Positions 1-8,733 of a stretch of 64,000 bases of DNA are shown piece by piece. The DNA comes from Bacteroidota bacterium. GTDB taxonomy: Bacteria; Bacteroidota; Bacteroidia; Flavobacteriales; Weeksellaceae. The stretch spans positions 7,649 to 71,648 of the forward strand of contig JAFAGO010000014.1 of assembly GCA_023422635.1 (NCBI GenBank), given 5' to 3'. Under the pieces are notes generated by a model. That model was given only the letters and a program-made list of their open reading frames with translations. It did not search any database and was not told where the DNA came from. Position 1 is the first letter of the stretch; each line of letters starts with the position of its first letter. A program made the translations under genes and the position numbers.

Positions 1-2
1 AT

Positions 3-2006
3 TGGGGCTTTCATAATAATAAGTACAATTCGGGTTATATTCCAAAATCCTTCATTAATTATTTAGGTCAGTTCATATACTTTGATGGTGGCGACAGGAA
101 CGTAGATCCGAATTATGCACAAGATGGAATTCTTAATAGAATTATTTTACCAACAAAAGGTGAAATACAATATACCTATGAGAGCAACAAAATTTCAACT
201 GACTCTTTAGATGTAGCTTCTAAAAATATACTTTTCCCTATAGCTTCTTACGCTCAACAATTTTTTAAAGACCCATCTTATATTCGATCTTCGCAATACA
301 AATATCAATTTCCCTTTGTTATATCTAATGATTTATTGGAACTAAAGTCGGTAATTTCGTTAAGTGGTTGTCAGGGAGATTTGTTGTCAGAATTAGGTTG
401 TGACTACCAATTTTATATTTTTAATGACACTGGAACTACAATACCAAGCAATGCAACTCCAGTCTATCAAATTCTGAATAAAAATACAAATCTTTCATTT
501 CCTTCAGGAAATTATATTCTGGGAGTAAAGCCAATAAATGATGATAATGTAGGATATTTTGATGTTAATTTTGAATTTTTAGAGCAACAAAAGCCTGACG
601 AAATATACGTTGGTGGAGTTCGAGTAAATAAAATTGAATTTTATGACAATAGTGAAAAGAAAATAGAAAAAAGATATAAATACAACTACTTTAATAATAA
701 CATTTCGAGTGGACATATACAAAATGTACCTTCTTATGCCAAAGTCTACAATGATAACGTTAAATGTTCATCAGGGGGATTAACCGGAGTTACAATTGCT
801 CAGGTTAAGTCCATTCCGGTTTTACCTTTATATGATGAATCAGGAAGCAGTATTATGTATACAAATGTAACAGAAGAGGTTATAAATTTAGATGATAATT
901 CCAAAAATATTAAAACAGAGTATATATTTTCTTATGAACCTGATGTTAACCAATCCTTGTATAATTCTAAAAACACATTACCGTTGCTTTCTTATGCATA
1001 CAAAAGAGGAAACATTACAAAAAAAACAGAGTATAAAAATACCTCAGGCATATACAATAAATCAATAGAAACAATAAATAGTTATGATTACATCGACAGA
1101 ACTTTTGCTGCTTTCTACATTTCACAATATGATGACAGCAATTTTTATTATGAAGGTTACGCTTCCGGATTGGGGTATGCTTTAATGAATACTTCTCAAA
1201 AAACGGAGTATAGAGATGGTGTTGAAGTAGTAACCACAACACAAAACACATATGATAGCAACACAAAAAATCTCTTAACGGAAACCGCTTTCTCACTTAA
1301 TGAGTCAACAATAAAGAATTACAAATATTCTGTTGATAAAGGATATTCACTTCTTAATGCAAGTAACATGACAGGGATACCTTTAGAAGTTTTAACATTA
1401 AGAAATTCATCACCAGTATCAAGAGTTGAAACCATTTACCCAACTCTCCTTCCAGATGCTCAAACCGGCAATTTACTTCTTCCTAAAAAAATAGAATCAT
1501 CAAAAGCCAATACATTAAATATTTCTAGCCCAGTATCTGAGACAAAAGAAACGGATGTGGTCTTTGACCGATATGATGACAAAGGCAATATTTTACAATA
1601 TACCATAAAAGGAATTACTCCTGTAACCATTATCTGGGGATATCATAAAACTCATCCAATTGCAAAAATTGAGGGAGCTTTTTATGATGATGTCAAGAAC
1701 AATTCTTTAATAGCAAATATTATAAGCTTGTCGAATAATGATAATATAAGACCTGGTAATATGACGGCTGAGGAAACTGAAACAGCCTTAAGAGCTGCAC
1801 TGCTCAATCTGCGAAAAAATGCATCATTTCAGGGATACCAGATAACAACATTTACATATGATCTGCCTTTGGGTTTAAAGAGTATTACGCCTCCTTCCGG
1901 TGTGAGTGAAAATTATTTCTATGACGCAACTTCCAGATTGCAGTCGGTTAAGGATGCAAACGGAAATATATTGAAAGAGTATAAATACAACTACAGACAA
2001 CCTTAA
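3..2006 (+). CDS. Large secreted repeat protein, 5' end outside the window (RHS partner)
   Basis: The reading frame is open from base 3 to the TAA at 2004-2006, so this is the C-terminal 667 residues of a longer protein; an apparent TTG start at 336 is inside it and not a real start. Most of the protein is a tyrosine-, asparagine- and serine-rich extracellular-type sequence. The last 40 residues contain YD-type repeat sequence (NYFYDATSRLQSVKDANG), the hallmark of RHS/wall-associated proteins. It ends 8 nt before the next RHS gene. In Chryseobacterium-type genomes such a long protein commonly precedes a DUF6443/RHS-core protein, so the two are probably co-expressed and act together at the surface. 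Its specific function is unknown. Confidence 0.75.
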   Translation, partial: WGFHNNKYNSGYIPKSFINYLGQFIYFDGGDRNVDPNYAQDGILNRIILPTKGEIQYTYESNKISTDSLDVASKNILFPIASYAQQFFKDPSYIRSSQYKYQFPFVISNDLLELKSVISLSGCQGDLLSELGCDYQFYIFNDTGTTIPSNATPVYQILNKNTNLSFPSGNYILGVKPINDDNVGYFDVNFEFLEQQKPDEIYVGGVRVNKIEFYDNSEKKIEKRYKYNYFNNNISSGHIQNVPSYAKVYNDNVKCSSGGLTGVTIAQVKSIPVLPLYDESGSSIMYTNVTEEVINLDDNSKNIKTEYIFSYEPDVNQSLYNSKNTLPLLSYAYKRGNITKKTEYKNTSGIYNKSIETINSYDYIDRTFAAFYISQYDDSNFYYEGYASGLGYALMNTSQKTEYRDGVEVVTTTQNTYDSNTKNLLTETAFSLNESTIKNYKYSVDKGYSLLNASNMTGIPLEVLTLRNSSPVSRVETIYPTLLPDAQTGNLLLPKKIESSKANTLNISSPVSETKETDVVFDRYDDKGNILQYTIKGITPVTIIWGYHKTHPIAKIEGAFYDDVKNNSLIANIISLSNNDNIRPGNMTAEETETALRAALLNLRKNASFQGYQITTFTYDLPLGLKSITPPSGVSENYFYDATSRLQSVKDANGNILKEYKYNYRQP

Positions 2007-2014
2007 AATTAGAA

Positions 2015-5000
2015 ATGATGAGAAAACTATATATCTTTTTTTCAATAATGCTGTTTGTAGGGGCTGCATCACAGGTAACCTTACCTCCATCGGGAATTTC
2101 TTCGAATCAAAATTATGTATATGTCAGAGAATATCTTGAAGAAGAAGCATCGAGTAACCCTTCTGCAAAACAAATTCAAAGTGTAACCTATTTTGACGGA
2201 TTAGGCAGGGATAAACAAACAGTGAACATCAAAGGATCAACACTTGGAAATGATCTGGTTCAACAAATTTTATATGATGGAATCGGAAGAAAAACAACAG
2301 ACCTTCTTCCAATGCCACAATCAGGAACTCTGCATGGAGGCTTTTATTCCAGCTATTCAGAGACAATTGGCGCACCGCTTTATGGAGGAACAGCTCCATT
2401 TTATGCAAAAAAAGAACTGGAAGATTCTCCCGAAGGAAAGATTCTTTCTTCCACTGCTCCCGGAGCATGGGCAGCTGCAGGGAAAAAAGTCCAATATGAA
2501 TATAAAATGAACAGCCAAAGCGCAGATGCGGTAAAAAAATATTCTTTTTCTACCTCTTGGACTTCATCAGGGTTGTTGGGAATAACTCAGTATTCTTTGC
2601 CTATGCCATCGCTGTATGGAAATAATGAACTCTATAAGAATGTTGTTATTGATGAAGATGGTAACAAAACAATTCAGTTTAAAAACGGGAACGGTCAGGT
2701 GATTTTAATTCGTAAAGCAATAACGGAATCTCAGAATGCTGACACCTACTATCTATACGATGCTTACGATCAGCTTGCCTTTGTGATTTCTCCATTGGCT
2801 TCAAAAAAAAGTACCCTTACCCAAACCGATATAAACGAACTGTGCTATCAGTACCGATATGACGGAAGTGGTCGTATGGTAGAGAAAAAACTGCCTGGAA
2901 AAGGACTTGATCCTCAGACAGGAGAATGGTACTGGGAGTTGTTTGTATATGATAATCAGGACAGACTGGTGATGTCACGGGATGCCAACCTGAAATTACA
3001 GGGGCTATGGTTATTTACCAAATATGACTCATTCGGACGGATTGCTTATTCGGGAACGACTTTAAATTCCGGTTCTCGTGAAACATTACAAAACACATTC
3101 AGCGGAATTGGAAGCAATAATGTTCTCAGAACAACTCCGGGCAGTGTGATTACGGGCAGCAGGCTATATTACGACAATAACACAAATACTTATCCAAATA
3201 CAATTACCTCACTTCTGACCATTAATTACTATGACACTTATCCATCGGATAAACCTTCAGCATCTGTCTTAAATTTTTCATATTCTTATGTTTCGGATGA
3301 TTCACAAAATAATGATATAAGCACAAAAGGACTGCCTGTTGCTTCACATGTCAAAAATGTAGATGGCACTTCTTGGACTAAAAATTTCACATTCTATGAT
3401 AGCAAGACGAGACCTGCTGCAGCTTATTCAACAAACTATTTGCTAGGGTACACAAAATCAGAATCCGTTCTTGATTTTTCAGGAGTTGTTCTGAGTAGTA
3501 GTACTAAGCACAAAAGAACTTCCCTTTCTACTGAAGTTACTATTTTTGAGGAGTTTGAATATGATCAGCAAAACAGACTCAAAAAGCACTACCATAAAGT
3601 TGGAAATAATGCCCGCATTTTGTTGACGGAAAATGATTATAATGAAATTGGGCAGCTAAAATCCAAAAAAATAGGAGCTAATGAAGCAGGAACCAATCCG
3701 ATACAGGTAGTAGATTATACCTACAATGTCTTGGGTTGGATGAAGGGAATAAATTTGAATTCAGAAGGAAACTTCCAGACAGGAAAGCTCTTTAACTATA
3801 AGATTAATTATAATGATGTAGAAGGATTACCATTGCCGAATGGTAATTTTTCTACACCTGTAACTCCACGATGGAATGGGAATATAGCGGAAGTATCGTG
3901 GAAAAAAGATGGTGATGCAGGTATTAACAGATATGGCTATGTCTATGATAAACTCAACAGGCTTTTAGGGGGATTTTATCAAAACCCTACCAATCCTACC
4001 TCAAAAGAGCATTCGGAGATTGTTGAATATGATGACAACGGTAATATCTCTAAGCTAAGAAGGTCTTCTTATTATCAGATAACAGATCCGATCCTGATTG
4101 ACAATTTATTTTATAGCTATACAGGAAATCGTTTAACGAGCATTGCTGACAATCCTTTAGGAGTTTCCAATCCTGCAGGATATGAAGGAGGAAATAATCC
4201 GATTTCTTATGATGCCAACGGAAATATGACCAATATGCTGGATAAAGGGATTACAGCAATTGGCTATAATTACCTTAGCCTTCCCAAACAGTTGCATGTT
4301 GAAGAATTAGGAAATACTACTGTAGATATTGAATATATCTACAGAGCGGACGGAATAAAATTACGAAAAACAAATACCACAACGGAAGTTGGTATTATGG
4401 ATAGCAGAACAACGGTATCAAAGACCGACTATCTTGATGGATTTCAGTATCTTTCTGTTACCAGAACTGGAGGGGATGTTGAAGGAGAGATAGGAGCAGG
4501 TAGTTCAAAAGTTGCAATGGAAGAGGAAGCATTTACTGTTGAAAGTAAGGCAGCTCCTGATCCTGGAGATCTGGATTTAGATAATTTTGTCTTGCAGTTT
4601 GTGCCAACAGCAGAAGGCTTTTATGATTTTACAGAAAATCGTTATATTTACCAGTACAGAGACCATTTGGGAAATACAAGGGTAACTTATGCCAGAAATA
4701 CTGCTGGTAGTGTAGAAGTTCTTGAAAAAAACGACTATTATCCTTTCGGGATGAACCATCTGAGTAGCGAGGGGAACTCATTCTTCGGACAAAGTTCGTA
4801 CAAGAACTACAAGTACAACGGCAAGGAACTCCAAGAAACAGGAATGTATGATTACGGCGCAAGGTTCTATATGCCGGATATTGGTAGATGGGGAGTTGTT
4901 GACCCGCTTGCGGAAACTTCCAGAAGATGGAGTCCTTATACTTATGCCTTTAATAATCCAATACTTTTTATTGATCCTGACGGTATGGAGGGAGAAGCTA

Positions 5001-5638
5001 CAACGAGTATAGGAGGTGGAGATGACGGCAGTATAGGAGGTCCGATGAAAGACTTTCAGGTTCAGGGAAGGCTGGATGCGGTAGCTGAAGAAATGGTTGA
5101 TATAGGATATGGTATTAACATCCCGTTATCTCAAATGGGACCTAATGAACATTATAGTTATGGCGAAAGCAATGACGTAACTGATAAAGATGAAAAATCA
5201 AGAGAAAATACTAATTCCTCAGTTGATGAATCTAAACAGAATAAACAAGAGGGTAATCATGAAAGCAAATTGAGAGAAAAATTAATAAAACTTAAAGTTG
5301 GTGGGAAAATTAGTGGTAGTGAATTAAATGCTATTGATCCCGAAGCAGGTTTAGGAATTGATAATATTGAAAAAATATCAGATACTAAATACATTATAAA
5401 TAGATCGAAATTAGCTGCTATCTCTGGAAAAATTGAGAAAGGAACTTATCTAATAATTAAAATTAATGGTAAAATGGGTGAGCGAAATGGAATTTTAGTA
5501 ACCAAATATGGTTCAAAACCATTCGTAATTGAGGACAAAAAAACGGCGGTAAATTATTCTTATAATACTTTTCTAATTTCACAAAATAGAATATATTTCA
5601 AATATAATAACGAAGTAAAAACTGTTAAAATAAAATGA
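2015..5638 (+). CDS. RHS repeat-associated core protein with variable C-terminal domain (candidate polymorphic toxin)
   Basis: This 1207-residue protein starts with a hydrophobic signal-like segment (residues 3-20). A DUF6443-type N-terminal region and YD/RHS repeats follow. The RHS core is clear: YQYRDHLGNTRV near residue 880, then YDYGARFYMPDIGRW, and the core ends at DPDG (987-990). The remaining ~217 residues are variable: a polar Gly/Ser/Asn/Lys-rich linker, then a compact basic domain from about 1085 to 1207 that I do not recognise. In polymorphic toxin systems the region after the DPxG-like boundary is the toxin. The gene ends in an ATGA overlap with a small membrane gene, as expected for toxin and immunity. 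A toxin role is inferred; the core assignment is firm. Confidence 0.85.
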   Translation: MMRKLYIFFSIMLFVGAASQVTLPPSGISSNQNYVYVREYLEEEASSNPSAKQIQSVTYFDGLGRDKQTVNIKGSTLGNDLVQQILYDGIGRKTTDLLPMPQSGTLHGGFYSSYSETIGAPLYGGTAPFYAKKELEDSPEGKILSSTAPGAWAAAGKKVQYEYKMNSQSADAVKKYSFSTSWTSSGLLGITQYSLPMPSLYGNNELYKNVVIDEDGNKTIQFKNGNGQVILIRKAITESQNADTYYLYDAYDQLAFVISPLASKKSTLTQTDINELCYQYRYDGSGRMVEKKLPGKGLDPQTGEWYWELFVYDNQDRLVMSRDANLKLQGLWLFTKYDSFGRIAYSGTTLNSGSRETLQNTFSGIGSNNVLRTTPGSVITGSRLYYDNNTNTYPNTITSLLTINYYDTYPSDKPSASVLNFSYSYVSDDSQNNDISTKGLPVASHVKNVDGTSWTKNFTFYDSKTRPAAAYSTNYLLGYTKSESVLDFSGVVLSSSTKHKRTSLSTEVTIFEEFEYDQQNRLKKHYHKVGNNARILLTENDYNEIGQLKSKKIGANEAGTNPIQVVDYTYNVLGWMKGINLNSEGNFQTGKLFNYKINYNDVEGLPLPNGNFSTPVTPRWNGNIAEVSWKKDGDAGINRYGYVYDKLNRLLGGFYQNPTNPTSKEHSEIVEYDDNGNISKLRRSSYYQITDPILIDNLFYSYTGNRLTSIADNPLGVSNPAGYEGGNNPISYDANGNMTNMLDKGITAIGYNYLSLPKQLHVEELGNTTVDIEYIYRADGIKLRKTNTTTEVGIMDSRTTVSKTDYLDGFQYLSVTRTGGDVEGEIGAGSSKVAMEEEAFTVESKAAPDPGDLDLDNFVLQFVPTAEGFYDFTENRYIYQYRDHLGNTRVTYARNTAGSVEVLEKNDYYPFGMNHLSSEGNSFFGQSSYKNYKYNGKELQETGMYDYGARFYMPDIGRWGVVDPLAETSRRWSPYTYAFNNPILFIDPDGMEGEATTSIGGGDDGSIGGPMKDFQVQGRLDAVAEEMVDIGYGINIPLSQMGPNEHYSYGESNDVTDKDEKSRENTNSSVDESKQNKQEGNHESKLREKLIKLKVGGKISGSELNAIDPEAGLGIDNIEKISDTKYIINRSKLAAISGKIEKGTYLIIKINGKMGERNGILVTKYGSKPFVIEDKKTAVNYSYNTFLISQNRIYFKYNNEVKTVKIK

Positions 5639-5988
5639 AAGTTTTTTTTAAATATTTGTTAGTACCTACTATCTCTTTTTTGATTATATATATTGATTGG
5701 TTAGGAGGATTTACATTTGAAATTCTTGATAAAATTTCTAATTATCTGTATGCATTTTATTGTTTTAAAATTCGAAATGTAGATACTGACCTTTTACGAA
5801 TATCATTATCAGCTTCGGGTGCAATATTGATTTGGTTAAAATTTGTTCTTTATACCATTATTTTAATTCTATGCCATAAATTTATTCGAGACAAAATTGT
5901 AAAAAGAGGTAGCCTTATTACCTTTTTATGCTTTTTTATAGTGGTTGTATATTTTACTTACATCATTCTAACATTGACATGCAAGTAA
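5635..5988 (+). CDS. Small membrane protein, candidate immunity protein of the RHS gene
   Basis: This 117-residue protein is not recognisable by family. It has about three hydrophobic segments (residues 5-25, 60-84 and 92-113) and a high lysine/isoleucine/phenylalanine content, so it should sit in the inner membrane. Its ATG overlaps the stop of the RHS gene (ATGA at 5635-5638), giving translational coupling. The position directly after the variable C-terminal domain, small size and strong A+T bias are typical of immunity genes in polymorphic toxin loci. A membrane immunity protein would suit a toxin that acts on or enters through the inner membrane, but this is inference. Confidence 0.6.
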   Translation: MKVFFKYLLVPTISFLIIYIDWLGGFTFEILDKISNYLYAFYCFKIRNVDTDLLRISLSASGAILIWLKFVLYTIILILCHKFIRDKIVKRGSLITFLCFFIVVVYFTYIILTLTCK

Positions 5989-6094
5989 ATTAAGTTGGCG
6001 TTCTCCAAAGAACAGCTATCAAAAGAAAAACATTTACTATAAATAAAGGAATAGAGGTCATAACTTAATTAAATAACCCGATGTCGCGGATTTG

Positions 6095-6912
6095 GGTAAT
6101 GCTACAGACGTGTTGGTTTCCTTTAATCGTAGGGGATATAGAAGAAAAATAACAAATAATTCATACGATAAAATGCAGACTTTTGCCTGCACTTGCTATT
6201 TTTAAAGGGAAAAGTACTACGTTATGCAAGTCAAAATCTATTCGTGTTCCAGATGTGTTGGTCAAAGTGAATTTATAAAGTTTGGCAAAACAAAAGAAGG
6301 AAAACAGAGATACCAATGCAAAAACTGCAAGAGAACAAGCGTTTTAAAATATACCTACAGTGCTTACAAACAAGATATTAATTCCAAAATAATTCAGTTT
6401 ACAAAAGAAGGATTGGGCATTCGTTCTACAGCTAGAATTTTAAAAATTTCCGTTACTACTTTGCTTAAAGGATCATTCTTATTGCAGAGAATATCAAATG
6501 CCCTATTTTACCATTCGGTAAAAAGTATGAATTAGATGAGATGCGGTTTTTTATCAGGAAGAAAACAAATCCGCAATGGTTGGTGTATGCTTTGGATAGA
6601 GAAACCAAGCAAATTGTAAATTTCTACATCGGCAGAAGAAACAACAAAACATTAAATGCCGTTGTGAAAACCCTCTTGAACGCCAAAGCAGAGAAAATCT
6701 ATACGGACAAACTCAAAAACTACAAATACTTAATTTCTCAAACCATCCATACTACCAAAAAGCACGGTACCAACCATATTGAGCGAAAAAATCTTGATAT
6801 AAGAATCTGTTTGAAAAGATTTAGCAGAAAAACCTTATGTTTTTCCAAAGGCACACAAGTTACTTTCGCCATTCTGAAAATCTACTTCTGGCTTTGTTAA
6901 AAAGTTCATACC
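6095..6912 (+). mobile_element. IS1-family insertion sequence remnant (ends uncertain)
   Basis: The segment surrounds a transposase resembling IS1 InsA/InsB. A GGTAATG start at 6095-6101 resembles the usual IS1 left terminus and lies 129 nt before the transposase start. No convincing matching inverted terminus is visible after the transposase: the best candidate, CATACC at 6907-6912, fits poorly. I found no target-site duplication. The right end is probably decayed, and the copy is likely immobile. Confidence 0.4.
6224..6900 (+). pseudogene. IS1-family transposase, frameshifted
   Basis: The first part (6224-6535) has the IS1 InsA pattern: a zinc finger (CxxC near the start, then CKNCKR) and the helix-turn-helix stretch GIRSTARILKIS. 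The second part, read in the -1 frame to 6900, has the InsB catalytic region (YELDEM, VYALDRETK, IYTDKL, GTNHIERKNLDIR). Reading on in the -1 frame from 6469 joins them as LLKRIILIAENIKCPILPFG, the normal family sequence. One A appears to be missing in the CTTAAAGG at 6464-6471. IS1 elements use programmed -1 frameshifting on A-rich heptamers, but no X XXY YYZ slippery site is present here, so a plain deletion is likelier. It lies between the RHS module and the integrase. Confidence 0.75.
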
Positions 6913-6930
6913 AAATTTCACAAGTCCGTA

Positions 6931-8142
6931 TTATTTTAGAACATCTTCAATAATCTTATCCAGTTTGTTATCCGGAAGCGTGTTCAGATAAGACATTGTA
7001 GATTTAATATCTTTCTGTCCCAAAGCTTCCCGAATGGTTTCAATTGAAATATTGTTGAACTTCAACACGGTAGCAAATGAATGACGAGCGCAGTAATAGG
7101 AAATATTTTTATTGATTTCCAGCTCCTTCATTATCTCTTTTAATTGTTGATTGACGTAGTAAGTCAAAACTTTTTTTGACCGGTTTTTAAGGTAGACTTG
7201 GGTTGGATTTTCTGTATTAAGAATGTTGAAAAGATATTTTGAATCCTCTGTCGAGCCGTATTTCTCAAGAATATCACAAGTATATTCATTCATTTTGAAA
7301 CTTACGGAAACACCTGTCTTGCTGCGGATATAACTGATTCTTTCTCCATTAAGGTTGCTTTTCTCTAGCTTAATCAAGTCCAGAAAATTAATCCCTCTGG
7401 AGTAATAACTAAATAGGAACATATCTTTTGCAAACGCATACTTTTCCTCTTTGGCATCGTAGGTTTTCAGAAGCTCTATTTCACCTTCATTCAAATATTC
7501 CTTTTTACCACTTTCTTTCAATTGTGATATTTTATATTGCTTAAATGGGTATTGTTTCTCCGTGACAATCTGGCTTTTAATGGCTTGGTTGAAAACAGAA
7601 CGCAAAGTTCTCATTCTAATCGCAACGCTTGATTGTTTATTTCCTCTCGCAACACAATAGGTTTCAAATTTTTTCAAAGCACTGTAATCGATTTCGTTAA
7701 AACCAATTTCCTTCTTATTGAAAAACCGTTGCAAAGAGTTCAATGTATCTTTCTCTACTTTGGCCGTGCCTATTTTATCCGCTTTATTTAAATCCTCAAT
7801 TACCCTTTCGTGAAATTTGGTATAAGTCAAAGTCAATTTCTGACCACTGGTTGTTTTGATTTTACTGATTAAATCAGTTAAGGTAAAGAAAATTCCGTTC
7901 TTGTCGTATTCGTCCACGATTTCATCAATAATCTTAACTCTCCTATCGATAAATTTATTGATGTTGCTATGATTAGGGTGTGATTTCTTAACTCTTGAAG
8001 TTTCGAAACTCCAATCCTTCTCCTTACAAGTTTTACCAATTGAAAGACTTGTGTTTTTCCGGTCTTTAATCAAAGATATAATGATGCTTTTTTCTCCCTT
8101 CCTGTTTTCTTTTGGAGCTAAAGTAAAGTTGTAGGAAATCAT
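6931..8142 (-). CDS. Tyrosine-type site-specific integrase
   Basis: This 403-residue recombinase is predicted to integrate and excise the element at tRNA-Asn. The N-terminal ~100 residues form an arm-binding domain (IISLIKDRKN...), followed by a SAM-like core-binding domain (about 105-205) and the catalytic domain. Visible catalytic residues are R249 (SRGINFLDL), K275, R353 (YCARHSFAT) and the nucleophile Y385 (MSYLNTL). The usual box II histidine three positions before R353 is tyrosine, a common variant in Bacteroidota integrases. Length is normal for this family (about 400). The gene points away from the tRNA fragment with 218 nt between; the intervening TTTCACGAACAT repeats are probable arm sites and may also let the integrase control its own promoter. 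Confidence 0.9.
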   Translation of the reverse strand: MISYNFTLAPKENRKGEKSIIISLIKDRKNTSLSIGKTCKEKDWSFETSRVKKSHPNHSNINKFIDRRVKIIDEIVDEYDKNGIFFTLTDLISKIKTTSGQKLTLTYTKFHERVIEDLNKADKIGTAKVEKDTLNSLQRFFNKKEIGFNEIDYSALKKFETYCVARGNKQSSVAIRMRTLRSVFNQAIKSQIVTEKQYPFKQYKISQLKESGKKEYLNEGEIELLKTYDAKEEKYAFAKDMFLFSYYSRGINFLDLIKLEKSNLNGERISYIRSKTGVSVSFKMNEYTCDILEKYGSTEDSKYLFNILNTENPTQVYLKNRSKKVLTYYVNQQLKEIMKELEINKNISYYCARHSFATVLKFNNISIETIREALGQKDIKSTMSYLNTLPDNKLDKIIEDVLK

Positions 8143-8162
8143 ATTATGCTATTATTTACATT

Positions 8163-8240
8163 TTTCACGAACATAGAAGTAAAAAACACGTTATTTATCG
8201 ATATTCTAAATTCGATTTTTCACGAACATTTCACGAACAT
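8163..8240. repeat. Three TTTCACGAACAT direct repeats, probable integrase arm sites
   Basis: Exact copies of the 12-mer are at 8163-8174, 8218-8229 and 8229-8240; the last two are 11 bp apart and share one T. They lie upstream of the integrase start and 121 nt before the tRNA-Asn fragment, where arm-type binding sites of tyrosine integrases are expected. A shortened TTTCAT follows at 8240. The binding role is inferred. Confidence 0.6.
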
Positions 8241-8360
8241 TTCATCTGCAAATGTAAAACATTATAAATGAAAATGAAAATGAAATCACTATAAAGTGTT
8301 GATTTACAAACGTTATAAAGGAAAATAAAACATTGCGGTATTATAATAAAACATAGAAAT

Positions 8361-8409
8361 TCTGACTGTTAATCAGAGGGTCGCTGGTTCGAGCCCAGCA
8401 GGAGGAGCA
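8361..8409 (+). other. att site: 3' fragment of tRNA-Asn(GTT)
   Basis: The anticodon stem-loop is TCTGA-CTGTTAA-TCAGA (8361-8377) with anticodon GTT at 8368-8370. The T arm is GCTGG-TTCGAGC-CCAGC (8383-8399), and the 3' acceptor strand AGGAGGA with discriminator G follows (8400-8407). Nothing upstream resembles the acceptor 5' strand or D arm, so this is not a functional tRNA. It marks the right-hand attachment site of an element integrated in tRNA-Asn. Confidence 0.85.
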
Positions 8410-8441
8410 AAAAAGACTTACAGAAATGTAGGTCTTTTTTT
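8410..8441 (+). terminator. Rho-independent terminator of the original tRNA-Asn
   Basis: A 12-bp stem (8410-8421 with 8428-8439, one G:U pair) with a 6-nt loop ends in a run of seven T. It directly follows the tRNA fragment and is presumably the chromosomal terminator that belonged to the intact tRNA gene before integration. Confidence 0.75.
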
Positions 8442-8676
8442 ATTTTTACTTATAGAGTTGAATAGAATATAGTAGTTCTATAGAATCAAAATCTTGTTGG
8501 TTGACTATTGTGCGTTGTCTTGAGGGAAGAAATGGTTACTTTTCCGTTAGTGAGAAAGAATTGGAATTGGTTTTATTGAATTAATATACATTCTGTCCAT
8601 GTTTAATTCCACGATTCAGATAACGGCAGTGAAGTCAATCGAATCTTTATATCTTACGTTCACCACCTGTGTTTCA
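8442..8676. other. Non-coding chromosomal flank before prfA
   Basis: Between the tRNA-type terminator and the prfA promoter I see no convincing ORF, tRNA, repeat or riboswitch motif. With the att region it makes up the 591-nt gap between integrase and prfA. Confidence 0.5.
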
Positions 8677-8684
8677 TACGTTTT

Positions 8685-8714
8685 TTGTGCTTCACTTTGA
8701 ATTAACTATCTTTG
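8685..8714 (+). promoter_or_regulatory. Bacteroidota-type promoter of prfA
   Basis: TTG at 8685-8687 and TATCTTTG at 8707-8714 are separated by exactly 19 nt, matching the -33/-7 consensus TTG-N19-TAnnTTTG. The prfA ATG lies 19 nt after the -7 element, giving a short leader. Confidence 0.8.
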
Positions 8715-8733
8715 CACCCACAAAATTTCTACA

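Larger units (their letters stand above)
1..8409. mobile_element. Right part of an integrative element inserted in tRNA-Asn
   Basis: The right boundary is marked by a 3' fragment of tRNA-Asn (8361-8409) that has no 5' half. The tyrosine integrase lies just inside this boundary and three 12-bp repeats lie between integrase and tRNA fragment. Integration into the 3' end of a tRNA normally rebuilds the complete tRNA at one end and leaves the displaced 3' piece at the other. Because the fragment reads rightward, the intact tRNA-Asn and the left end should lie upstream of base 1. Visible cargo is the RHS gene pair, a small membrane gene and a frameshifted IS1-type transposase. Whether the RHS genes arrived with the element is inferred from position, not proved. 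Confidence 0.7.

Noticed and set aside
336..338. TTG start for the first repeat-protein gene
   Set aside because: The frame is open back to base 3 with the same composition, so the gene begins outside the window.
1015..1296. 93-codon minus-strand ORF opposite the partial repeat protein
   Set aside because: It is a frame shadow of a well-supported gene, with a low-complexity Cys/His/Arg composition.
6464..6471. Programmed -1 frameshift in the IS1 transposase
   Set aside because: No X XXY YYZ slippery heptamer is present. A one-base deletion explains the frame change more simply.
8163..8240. CRISPR-like repeats
   Set aside because: There are only three 12-bp copies with irregular spacing and no cas genes. 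Integrase arm sites fit better.
8361..8409. Functional tRNA-Asn gene
   Set aside because: The acceptor 5' strand and D arm are absent upstream, so only the 3' portion of the tRNA is present.
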